DNA from: Dioscorea cayenensis subsp. rotundata
Taxonomy: Eukaryota; Streptophyta; Magnoliopsida; Dioscoreales; Dioscoreaceae
Direction of reading: 5' to 3'
Assembly: GCF_009730915.1 (NCBI RefSeq)
Contig: NC_052483.1
Location: 434,001-498,000, forward strand
Length of the DNA: 64,000 nucleotides
The notes beneath the pieces were generated by a model. That model was not told where the DNA came from. It ran no database searches and saw only the letters and a list, made by a program, of their open reading frames with translations. The stretch's first letter is position 1, and each line of letters begins with the position of its first letter. The position numbers and the translations under genes were made by a program. Positions 23,164-34,273 of this stretch are shown here, one piece after another.

Positions 23164-26100
23164 TTACAGAGAAGGAATGGTGGAGACATTCACGAGGGTT
23201 GAGCAAAGAAGGTCATCACACAGGCTGTGAGCATTGTCCTGAGCTTTGTGACTTTCAGCCCTGGGACTACTTCCAGTGCTACTAGACAAAGACCCAAAGC
23301 CTGTCTTCTGTAGGACACCAGTTGGAGATGAACCTATCCGAGGGCTTGAATCCCAGCCATCGGTTAAAAGGTTTAAAGACGATGATAAGCAGTTCTCACC
23401 GGAGTCTTTTGCAGCATTGTTATTGGTGTTGCTCAGGACTTCACCTAAAGGCCCACCAATGGAAGACTCCCAAGAGATTGGTATCCAATTAGCTTGTCTT
23501 TGGTTAGCCTCATTCAAAACCCCAACACTCAAACCCATAGGAACAGGATCAAACTCACGAGCTAACTTGAGTGGTGACAGTGTAAGCTTTTCTTGGTTGG
23601 GAGATGAAGTCGAGGATGAGAAGTCCGAAGAAACCATAGGGATTGAAATGGAGAGTTGAGTCCTATCTGATTGCATTTCTTCGACCTCAGGCCAGGTGAT
23701 TGTTGAGCGGTCAGACCGGTTCTTCGGCCAATCATCAAAGAAATGGCGAAGGGAGTGAGTCTGGGACTGCTGATCATTGAATTCCGGGGATGAAGCAAAG
23801 TTGGATATGAGTTCAAAGTCTGCTCGAGAAGAGGATCCTTCAAAAGGATTTTGATGTTTAGGAACAGAAAACAAGGTGTTTACAGGTTTTGGATTTGCAG
23901 AAGTTAGCATGGAGAAGCCTTGTGAATCCAGTGCACCTCCATTAACATTCTCTTTGCTTGTTAGCATCCTGCTAAAGTCATGACAATTAGTTTTTCTTTT
24001 CCGTTCACTATAAATACAAAATAAAGAAGATGATCAAACACACAAATGAAACAAGAGCATGACAGTTTCTTGCCTTAAGCTGCATAGAGAGATTGTGCTA
24101 ATTAAGCAAATGAAAGACACTCAGCATCCAATAGTTCTTCAAAATCAATACCTTTCTGCTCATAATGATCACAAAGGCAATGCACAGAGTATAGGACTAT
24201 GATAACAAAGGCCATCTGTACCACTATACAAAACAACCATACCATATAAAGTGCTACATGTGCAGTAATGGCAGTTTGGCATTTTACCATTATGCAGCTT
24301 CAACTGATTGCAATAATGCTTGATAAAATCCATTGCAATGTATCAATCATGCCTACACCTTTTGAATGAATTCAAGTTCCTTCATTAATGGTATGAACAT
24401 AGCAGCTAATTATCCGACTAATTTCCTATAAGTTCAGGAGAACGTATTTTTTACTTGTAAGACTAATTCCACATACACACTTGTTAAATCAGTTAATAGA
24501 AAATAGCAAAGAAACACACTTGGCATGAAAAAAGAAATGTGTGGACTTGAAAGAGAATAAGGAGTTGAATCTACCTGCCGAGCTGCGAGGCAGAAGGATT
24601 AGCAAGCCGTGAGTTTTCAGTGCACTGCTTTGCAATGGTGAGGCTGTTAGATGATCCGCCGCAAGGAACAGCAGAAGCTGATAATGGTGAATGGGCGATG
24701 ACAGGCATCGCTTTAGCGGCATGGCCATTCTGGCCTTCCACATGCTTTCTTGAACGATGGCGGCCCCGATTCATGTGTCGCTCACAGTACTTTCCATCAG
24801 CAACTGCATCCCTCGAGCAACGCCATTTCTTCCCGTCGGTTCGACGGCACCTTCCAGGCTCTGGATCAGTATTTCCAGAGAAACCCAGATACAAAGATCC
24901 CCACCCCACTGCAATAACCAGCAACAATAACAATACTGCACAAAATTTCCATCCAGATGGATGTTTCATTTATGACTGGATAAAACTATGAAAACCTACA
25001 ACTTTTTTCCAGGAGAGCACATGGCAGATCAATATATCCAAATGAACAATGAATAGAAGCATAGTAAAGCTCAAACCATATGAAGAAGCATGTAAATGCT
25101 ATAACACTATCATATTACCAAATAAAATCAGTGAAAGAGTGAAAGAAGCCATTTTTACTTCATACGTTCAGTCGAGAGGGTAACAGAGAGAGAGACTTAC
25201 AAGGGTTGGATCTATAAGATTCAGATGAGAAGGCAGGAAACCCAGAATGGCAGAGGCTTCTTCTGATAGGGAGGAGGAGATTGGATGGTATGGGGGCATT
25301 TGCATCGATGTACTTGTAGATCAAGGCCTGGTGTTCCAGCTCCATCCACTGAGATGGGGTGAAGGGACCCCTAAGCCCTGCCAAAACCCCATTAATATAC
25401 TTGAGCATCCAGAACAACCACCCCTGAAACAGGGGACACATGGAAAAGAACAGAACAACAAAGATCTAGAAAACACAAGAATGAGCTTATCAAAACTCAG
25501 ATTTATCAAAGATGAGTTCTTTCTCTCTATTTCCCCCATCTCTTTCAGCCAAAACACAGGAAAAAGAAATTTTTTTGGGTAGAAAAAAGAAGAAATGGAA
25601 ACAATAAAAGCAAAAAGAATCAGTGGTTGCTGGTCTATCTTCTCTCCTAAAACTCCCTTCACATCTCACAAAAAAAAAACAAAACAAAACATCTTTGAAG
25701 ACAAGACTAACCCAAGAGAAGCAAAAGAAGAGGAAAAAATACAACTTTTTCGTTGACAAGACTTGAAACTAAAGATCTGAAATACAACGAAAAGACGCAC
25801 TCATAGTTAATGATAAGAATCAAACACACAAACCAAGCAAGCAACAAGGAACATAATTTATTTCTTTTCAAAGACACTCGAACAAAGTTTCCGTGACATA
25901 CCTGCATTCCTGAGGTAAGCTGGTGAAGAGGAAACAGAAGGAAATGGATGGTGGTAAAAGGGCAAAGGCCCATCACTGCTAAGAAGCAAAGCATCTGGCT
26001 TTGGTGATGAGAAGCTGAGCATTTGCTCCCCATCAGAGGACAGGGAGAAGGAGTGGGAGTTGGACCTTAGAAGAGATGGAGGTGCTGCAGCTGTCAGCAT

Positions 26101-26316
26101 TGCTACATCGTTAGTCCTGGCTATCTTGAGGCACCTCCAATCATGCTCATCTGGACCACCAGGCCTCCCTTGCTTGAAGAAGCCATTGTTAAAGACGCCT
26201 TTTTGGCCTTTGATTTCAGTGTCTAAGGAGGCTAGTGAGGAAGAGAAGAGACCACCACCACCCTCAGAGGACGCACTCACCAACCCTTCCATGCCCACTA
26301 ACTCCCCAAGGTCCAT
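23164..26316 (-). CDS. GRF: Growth-regulating factor (GRF) transcription factor
   Basis: Plant-specific nuclear activator that works with GIF co-activators to drive cell proliferation in leaves and other organs. Four exons join in phase: 25902-26316, 25201-25377, 24575-24908, 23164-23968; product 576 residues. The QLQ domain (about residues 143-178, [18 protein letters not shown]) binds GIF. The WRC domain (about 213-251) has the zinc-finger spacing [20 protein letters not shown], and the basic RGRHRSRK. The C-terminus holds the family blocks [43 protein letters not shown] and [19 protein letters not shown], placing it with Arabidopsis GRF1/GRF2. An alternative acceptor for exon 2 (25423) would run into a stop; the one chosen keeps frame. 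The start [11 protein letters not shown] is preceded by an in-frame stop at 26338-26340. A miR396 site lies in exon 3. Confidence 0.95.
24736..24756 (-). promoter_or_regulatory. miR396 target site in GRF exon 3
   Basis: On the transcript strand the 21 nt run from CGTTCAAGAAAGC to TGTGGAA and encode the end of the WRC domain (RSRKHVE). This is complementary to miR396, with the one-base bulge after the AAAGC block that is characteristic of GRF targets. It predicts post-transcriptional repression as leaves mature. Confidence 0.9.
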
Positions 26317-26337
26317 GTCATTAACCACTGCTAGAGA

Positions 26338-26457
26338 CTATGACGAGACAGTGGAAGCAAGGACTGCATATGTGGTGGTTTCATGAGATGAACCAGTTGA
26401 CAATGGGAAGCAGAAGATGGTGCTGGGTAAGAGGAGGAGGAGAAGAAGAGTAGACAT
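26338..26457 (-). promoter_or_regulatory. Upstream ORF in the GRF leader
   Basis: A 39-codon ORF (MSTLLLLLLLPSTIFC start, TVSS end) sits in a CT-rich stretch that looks like the 5' leader. Its TAG stop is 21 nt before the GRF ATG and in the same frame, so only that stop separates the two. The peptide has a signal-like hydrophobic start. Whether it is transcribed or translated is unknown. Confidence 0.4.
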
Positions 26458-29400
26458 TGTTCTCACTTCTTATGAGGAAGGAGGTGTGTTTATGAGAACA
26501 GAGAGAGGGAGAGAGTGAAATGGGAATGCTGTTCTCTCCTTTATCTTTAGACATGCCAACAAAATATCTGCTGGTCTTTTCTTAGGAGGCATTAACATTT
26601 AACACTTCCTCTTCTTCAATATATATATATATATATATATATAAATTATCTTTTAACACTAGCCATGCTAACTTGTTGCTCTCACTCTCTGTATAGATTT
26701 CACTTGATTTGTGGGTCCTTGTGTCTGATATTGCCATTGGAGGCCAGCAAGAGGAGTAGGAGTGTCTCCTTTGCTTTTTCTTCATTTCCATTTTCTCTCA
26801 TCTCCAACACTCTCTCATAGTAGCTTCTCATTTTTGTTCTGTTTGTACTGTTACTTAATTCATCATAGTGAGAAAATTAGTCCACTTTCCATTTTCTCTC
26901 TTGCTCTCAAATTATACAAACAACAACAACAACATCTTCATTTTTCAATCTCTTGATGAGAGTGATTTGGTACTCTGTACTCATACACCGAGATGCATAT
27001 TGTGCATAGCCATGTGATGCCATACCAAACATCAGACTAGAGCTCACCTCCCTACTGTTATTACCAACTCATAGGCACACCCATGCCACCACCACCTTCT
27101 CCCCCTCCACTCATTCTTAATTTTCTCACATTATTATATCATTATTATTATTATTATTATTATAAAACTTACTTATATAATCATTTGCTTGTATTGTATT
27201 TACAGAAAAGATTAGAGACCAAACATAACATAACTTTGCCAAATATATCATCAAGAGTTAATAGACACAACAAGTTTCTGAATGTTGGAAACAACGACAC
27301 AAGGACATATTTCCCTATCCATTAATAAATTTAACTAGTATTTCTTATTATGAGTGTGAAAGGTGGGTAAGGTAGGTAAAGAGCTGTCATGAGCTTTTAT
27401 TAGAAACTCTTTACTTGCAATTAACTTTCTCTTCCTAGTAAAATGGTAACACTCTCCATCTCTCAAGTCTCAACCACAAGTAATATACTCCATTGAAATT
27501 AAAGTCATGGACTTATGGTTGATATTTTGTTGAATGGTTGCTAATAACTCAAACTCAGTATATATATATATATATATTGTTTAATGGGTTACAAAGGGTG
27601 TGGGGATCTAAAGAAGGTATGAGACGGAAAGCAAAGCATGATGACCGTCCAACCGGAAGAAGGGACCATCAATCGTACGGCTCTCCAGCGCTCACTTTGA
27701 ATGGTTGGGATTGGGTTTGGGGTTGGATGGGTGGTGATGATACCTCCTTGGAATCTAACACCGAGGTTTGACTACGACGTGTCAACGGAATCCTTGGTCC
27801 ACGTGGACCCCTTCCATCACTCTCCGTTCTAGCATTCATTTTTAGTCTCTTTTTTTCCCCTTTTATTTTTATTTTTATTTTTGGTGTGGCTGTTAAATAT
27901 TGATGATTTTTTTTTGTTTATTTATTTTGTTAAATTTGGTTGAGTCCTTGAATAGCTTCCTTGTGGGGGACACAATGAAGAGGCCACAACAATCAAATTT
28001 AAACTGTTTCCGCGTCACACCTAATCGAAATTTAATGAGCCTCCTCCATGTCAAGAATTTTTTTTTAAAATAAAATATAAATAAATTACACCAACGTTCA
28101 AAACTAATACATCATTGTCATAAAAAATAATTAATATTAAAATACTTTTTAACTTCTTAATGATAATATTTTACTTTTGATTTGGGTTGATTTTGATCTC
28201 CAATTATTTTCTTAAAATATATAATTGACATCTGACAAATCACATAATACATGGTTAACGAAATATTATTAAAAAATTAACAAAACAAGAAACTATTAGA
28301 TTCTTTTTTAAAGTGATCCTATTTCCTTCTCTTTTTCTTTGAAGTTTCATATGCTTTTCCTTTTCTAAAATGCAACTACTTTTCACTATATATACATATC
28401 ATTTAGTAATCTAAGGCCCACTATATCATTTCATTTGAATTTTTTTAATAGGATTTATAAAACAAGAAAAGAAAAAAAAATTAAGTCATGCAATAATATA
28501 TGTATAAATATACATTGATACACATTTATGAAAGACGGATTGTACTTTGTACTGTGATATATATATATACTCATGGTATATCCATTTCTCTGAACAAGAT
28601 ATGTATATATTCATGCAATCTAAGCTTTCTAGTGTGCTCAGGAAAGAGTACATATATGGTTTCATTGTCTCAAAGTTACGTTGGCCTAATTTGCAGGATC
28701 GTAGTAATGATTTAAATAAAGAAAGGAAGGGATGCTGGGTGTGTCGTATGGAGAAATGAGCCCCTTGGGAGAATTCAAACCAAAACCTTATCTCATGTCT
28801 TTTCTAGGGTTTCATAATGTGCATGAGAGCGCACACACTCAAGCTACTCAGAAAAGAACAGTTTCATTGTGTTCCCCATGCCCATGATGTCTCTTGATTT
28901 GTCTTCACTTGGTCAACCTTTCAACTTATATTCATGCGTCTACATATCTCCATACTTATATTCATATTCAAACCCTTCCATTTAGTTATAGGCAAATCTT
29001 CATTAGTCCTATGTATATAATTATATATGTTCTTAATTATAAAGAATTATGATCAATATTATCATTGAAATATCTCTTGCTAGACTTCATCAGCTTGATT
29101 TCATCATAACTACATAACTTGTATACATTGATCAAGGTTCCAAACTTTGGATGCAGTGTTCTTTGCTAATTGTCTCAAACTCCAACATATATATTACATA
29201 TATAACTAGCTTCCCTTTCCAAGGTGGCGGCGTATAGTAAAAGATAAGCTATATATATATAGTTACATTCTCCAATGGTTTGAATCCTAAATATATAATA
29301 TAATGACTGCTCAAGTGGAAATATGTGGTGCCTCTGAGTTTTACATATAGTTTTGCATGCATGTGTGCTTTGGAAAGAGCCCTGCGCGCCTCATTGGTTT

Positions 29401-30550
29401 GCAACTTTGCATGGGGACCAGCCATGGCTTCACTGTGTTGCACTTCTAACTTTTCTCCTCATTCTATGTATATATATATATATAGACATATACTTTCAGT
29501 ACCACTACTCCATTGATCATATCTCTTTTGCTCCACAAAGCCATGTGGATGCCACCATGCATGCAAAGCCATGAATTGATTTAGTACTATAATTAACTCA
29601 CAGTGATATACATATACTTATTAAGTCTTGTTAGGGTTAAGTAATTCCACTTGCTATTCTTAATGTTTTTTCATTGCATCTTAAGTATGTCATCAGTGTG
29701 CTGGCAGAAAGAAGAGAACAAAAGAGAAGTCCAGCCAGTGAGATTGGGAGGAACCCTAAGAATGATGCTTTCCTTATTTTACACATTCCTAGGAGGACAT
29801 CAAGATGCCACCCACACGCACATCATGCCTTGGATATATATAATTACTAGTTAACTAGATTATCACATCATATATAATCTTCCTTTTTTAAAAAAAATTA
29901 TATATACTAATATAAAATGGGAGGGTGGTTTCTCGTTAACCAAGGTTTCAAGCACGCCATGTCCCACATGCAAGTGTGACAACCTTGATTAGTTAAATGA
30001 TGTGAGTCATTTCTTAACAATTGCATGAATGTAGAATTATAGTTAATAATTATACGTTGATGTACTGAAACTTTTAAAAGATAACTAGAAAGGAAAAAAA
30101 CACATTTAAATGAATATTAAAGTTTGGAGTACACATCACTTCATGTTCTTTGGCTTTGGGATTTGAGCATGAAACAATCCAAAAACATGGGTTGTCTCAA
30201 ATAAAATAATGTCCAAATTGATATGCTTTATGTGCAATAATAGTACCACTCTTCAACTCCCTTCTCTTTTAATATACACCAATCAAAAACTCCCAAACCA
30301 GAAGCCCATGATGATGATAGATGATAATATTGGGCTAACCCAATTTTAGGCCCACCACAGTTTAAAAATTTCTTATATGATGGAATATGTTGTTTCCATG
30401 GAGTTTCTTTGGGAATGTTAGTAGTTATTAATATTAATATTAATGTTAATATAGGTTCATCTATTTCTGTGTTTTCACAAGGTTATTTTAGTTCCTAAAA
30501 TTAATGTAAACATTGGTTAAATTGTTATTTTATTTTTTGAAGTTTGTTTA
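26458..30550. other. Intergenic, upstream of GRF
   Basis: CT-rich leader-like sequence near 26460-26520, (TA)n near 26620-26643, (ATT)n near 27137-27163, GC-richer promoter-like DNA at about 27600-27820 with ACGTG words (CGACGTGTCAA, CCACGTGGACC), then AT-rich DNA with (TA)n runs (near 28558, 29250, 29468). No gene or RNA gene recognised. Confidence 0.5.
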
Positions 30551-33500
30551 TGCTGCAGAGTTGCCGGAGAAAAGAGAAGAGAGGAAGAAAAGGGAAGAAG
30601 AGGAAGGAGAGAAAGAGAGGAGAAGAAGAAGACTAGATAGAAGCAAAATATTCTCATGGAATCACTACAATCATTTATTGTAATAAACTTTCCACTGAGA
30701 CATTTTCACAAACGCTACACCTGCTAGGACACCTTACTCAATGATAACGACTTCTCTAACAACCTTGATTTCAGAAATTACAACTCATTTTAATATTCAG
30801 ACTCATTTTAGAGATTGGAAGGTGGACGATGCGTTCATGAGGCTAAAGGGTATAATGAGGAACTTATAGTGTCCCTAGTGTGTTCGGAACGCCGTTTCTC
30901 CACATCATTCGGGGTGAATTCGAACCTGATGATAACCAACATAGAGGTCCAACTTGGAAAAGATCCAAGATTCTACAATTTCATCTAATAGTTCCTCCAC
31001 GGTCAGATTTGGAAACCAGGCCTTTATGGTCACCGCATTCAATGCCCGATAATCTACATAGAATCGCCAAGTTTCGTTTTTCTTTTTGATGAGAAGCACT
31101 GGCGAAGAGAAAGGAGTACTCATACTTGGCCGTATAATCCCTTTAGAAAACATTTCTTCTATGAGCTTCTTAATCTCGAATTTCTGGAAGTAGGGATACC
31201 GATATGGCTTGACATTCATTGGTGGTGCTCTGGGAGTGAGTGTAATGTGGTGATCCTGTGCTCGAGGAGGTGGAATGCACGTAGGAGCTTTAAAAATTTC
31301 TCTGAAGATGTGAAGAAGAGACTTGAAGTCATTGATGAAGATGACGGGCGCATCTAATCCCATTGATGGAACCGAGTTCAGGTTAGTTGGCTTAATTGGC
31401 TTGACTGTTAATTGAAAAGAATTGGTCTCCGTCCGAATTCATCTTGTGAAGAGAGGCAGGACAGATTAGCTAAGATTGTGGTTGAGTGAGCCTGTGTAGT
31501 TGTACTGGATTGCCTTGGAAAATGAATTCCATCCAGAGGTGCTCATAATCGAATAGGACTGGGCCTAGTTATAACAACCATTATACCCCTAAGATGAGAT
31601 CTGCACCGTAAATGGGTAACAGAATTAAATCAACGGTGAAGATTGCGTCTTCTACCTTTAGCGGCACGATAGAGCATTCTCCCCCACACGTGAGAGCTTC
31701 GCCGTTGCCAACAGTGACACGCGTATGTGCCGACGGCTGCAACACCAAATTCAAATGTCCTGCCAGACAAGATTGTATAAATTTGTTTGTAGATCCCTTG
31801 TCTACTAGAATGAGGACTTCTTGTCCATTAATGGATCCGTCGACCTTCAATGTGGACTGTACCACATGCCCTAGTAATGCGTGGAAGGAAATGGACGGTG
31901 TTTCCTGTGTCCAAACTTCTTCTATGCAGCCTTCTGTTAGTTGTAGTTTCATTTTTCGGTGGTGGTTTGCCTTTCGGTGAGGCAGAATCCCCCTGTTCCA
32001 CCATTAAACAAAGAAACAAGGCTGGGTTACATTTATGACCCGGAGTGATTTTGGAGGTACAATTGAAACATAGTCCCTTTCTCTCGTCATGCTGCTATTT
32101 CCGCTGGCGTGAGGCGTTTATTGGCAATGATGCAGCTCGGTGATTAATTGGATGTGGTGGCAGTGGAGATGGTTTAGGCTAAGAAATCCGGGGTTGCGGA
32201 GAACGGCCAGCATTGCATTTATCCTCCACTAACTTCGCCATACCCATGGCATCATGGAGATTATCGGGCTTCAACAGATATAATTCCTATTGGATTTCAT
32301 CTTTGAGGTGTGAGAAGAAGTAATTTATGAGACTCTGCTCAGTCAAACCAGTGACATGAGTGGAGAGACACTCGAATTTGCTCAAATAAGCTGTCACGGA
32401 AGTTGTTTGCCAGAGTTTGAAGAGTGCGGCTTCATGATTCACAAAATCATCCCATTGCGTCAGTTGTGAAGTAGCATGTAACCAATGAAACCATTGAAGA
32501 GCTTAACAGGTTGTGAAGAGAAACAATGATAAGAAATAACTATGAGTGACAGTGGTGGGAAAGAATTTTATTCTCATTATCATGGGTCCATTTGGAGCCC
32601 ATTTTGGTGTTGGGCCCTGTGGGCATGTGCATGTTAGTTACATACTGACTTAAATTATATAAATCATCTCTCATTATGTTGGGGATGAGGATTGTAGGTC
32701 AGGATTTTCTTATTATTTTGTTCTTGAGACAAGCTTGAGAGTTGTTCAATCTATCAGAGACATTCTTTCATAGTGGATTCCAATTCCCGACCCCCGTGGA
32801 GACGTAGGCAAGAGTGCCAAACTCCACATAATTACTGTGTCGTGATTTGTGTGTGTTTTTTCTTTCTTTCTCTATTATTGCACTATCTTTTCATGTGTTT
32901 TGGAGACTAACCTTGACAGGTTATTGGAACATCTATGGGTGTGTTAGTGCTTCCGAAAGGGGTCTTAAGTACTGAAGCCTTAAGTCCCCCCAACACCGTC
33001 CATGTAGAAAGCGGCTACAAAGATTCGACAGAGTGGATGGTAGTGCTAATTTTGGGCAATCGAGGTGGAGATGAAAGAGCTATTATAGTACATGGATGAT
33101 GGTGTTAATGGTGTGTGAGGCTGTAACAAGGGTAATGGAGAGGTTGAAGGAAGAGGAAGGAGTGGTGGTTGTGGTGTTGGAGTGGAAGGTTTATTTAAGT
33201 GTTGTAGTTTTACCATCATCCCGCCATGATGGCTTGCTGAGAAGCCATAGAATGGCGCAGGAGATCGAAGAATTTAGCGTTGCTCTTGTGGAAGAACTTA
33301 AAGGAATATGAATGATGTTGGACAATGGAACATAAGGAGTCCAATTTTGCAAGAACAGAGTCATGCGGGGCGAGTTGCTTAGCCATCGACGCCAACTGCT
33401 CATCCACCACACGGGCTCGCATCATCCTGTCCTCCGTCATATCTTAATGAAAGCACTAATTTGTTGCAGAGTTGGCGGAGAAGAGATGAAGAGGAGGGAA

Positions 33501-33710
33501 GTAAAGAAAGGAGAGAAAGAGAGGAGAAGAAAAAGTAGGCTAGATAGGAGCAAAATATTCCCTGCTCTTCATTCTTTTTATCCCTGATTATATAGGGAAT
33601 TATTACAATCATTTGTTGTAACAAACTTACCATTGAGGTATTCATCACGTGGGAGGACACACTATTCAATTATAACGACTTCTCTAACAACCTTGATTTC
33701 AGAAATTACA
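30551..33710 (-). mobile_element. Ty3/Gypsy LTR-retrotransposon fossil, broken
   Basis: Minus-strand element bounded by two direct copies of a short LTR-like sequence (about 30551-30782 and 33462-33710, TG...CA in the element's sense). Beside the 33.46-kb copy lies an AGTGCTTTCATT word of the primer-site type common in plant Gypsy elements. Parts recognisable in order along the minus strand are gag (from about 33440), a gag-type zinc knuckle (about 32040-32080), an aspartic protease (about 31580-31900) and the first part of a Gypsy reverse transcriptase (about 30905-31363). It is much shorter than a full element and is a dead fossil with several breaks. The two ends differ visibly, so the insertion is not recent. 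A second LTR-like insertion sits inside it. Confidence 0.8.
32500..33000. mobile_element. LTR-like (Copia-type) insertion nested in the Gypsy fossil
   Basis: Inside the Gypsy fossil, sequence unrelated to gag runs from about 32500-32608 to 32995. It has TGTTGGG at one side and CCCAACA at the other, and an internal CCCGTGGAGACGTAGGCA block of the kind common in plant Copia LTRs. It looks like a solo LTR or LTR fragment. I found no clear flanking duplication, so the limits are approximate. No coding part is visible. Confidence 0.4.
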
Positions 33711-34273
33711 TTTCATTTTAATATTACTACTAATCATCATCTAATTAACTAATGAGCACTCATTTCCTGTTTCTCATTTCATTACAAAATCATCGTATTT
33801 GACGACTACTTCTCCTCATAACTTTGTGATCTCCCCAATGATAGCATATGCAACAGTTTACCATATGAGATATATTGTCTTCTAAATATAATTTTGTATT
33901 TTGTGTTTTCATTATTAGTGTGAATGACTTTTATTAGGTTTTATTTATTTATTTATTCAAAATTTACTTTATTTATGAATTTTATTTATCTTAAAATCAA
34001 TATAAATTAACTAAGATGAACCTAACTCAGTTTTTCTTCTTCTTCTTCTTTTTTTTTTTAGTCTAAGTTTCAAAACTCATTTTTTCAAAAACTCATTAGC
34101 AATACCATTTCATATACAAACAAAAATATATAAATCTCAAAAAACACACATTCAAATTCAAATTCAAATTCAAATTCAAATTCAAATTCAATTAAAAAAA
34201 AAGATAATGACCTGATTGTCTGTACAAGATAAAGAAGGGTCCTTGTTTATTGGCTGAAAGAGAAGCGGTAGCC
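33711..34273. other. Spacer and promoter of the DUF3054 gene
   Basis: AT-rich DNA between the Gypsy fossil and the DUF3054 start, including a (TTC)n/T-rich stretch near 34036-34060 and a hexamer array. No other feature seen. Confidence 0.5.
34149..34191. repeat. (ATTCAA)n hexanucleotide array
   Basis: About seven perfect tandem copies of ATTCAA, some 85 bp upstream of the DUF3054 start codon, so likely within its promoter or leader. Such arrays vary in copy number. Confidence 0.9.

Noticed and set aside
25160-25441. Longer GRF exon 2 starting at 25423 ([13 protein letters not shown]...)
   Set aside because: That acceptor does not keep phase with exon 1 and meets a stop; the acceptor before 25377 keeps the frame.
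28750-29580. Possible non-coding RNA or miRNA precursor in GC-richer intergenic patches
   Set aside because: No stem-loop with a known mature miRNA sequence could be seen by eye.
33096-33587. Several short frames on the plus strand
   Set aside because: Antisense readings of the Gypsy fossil.
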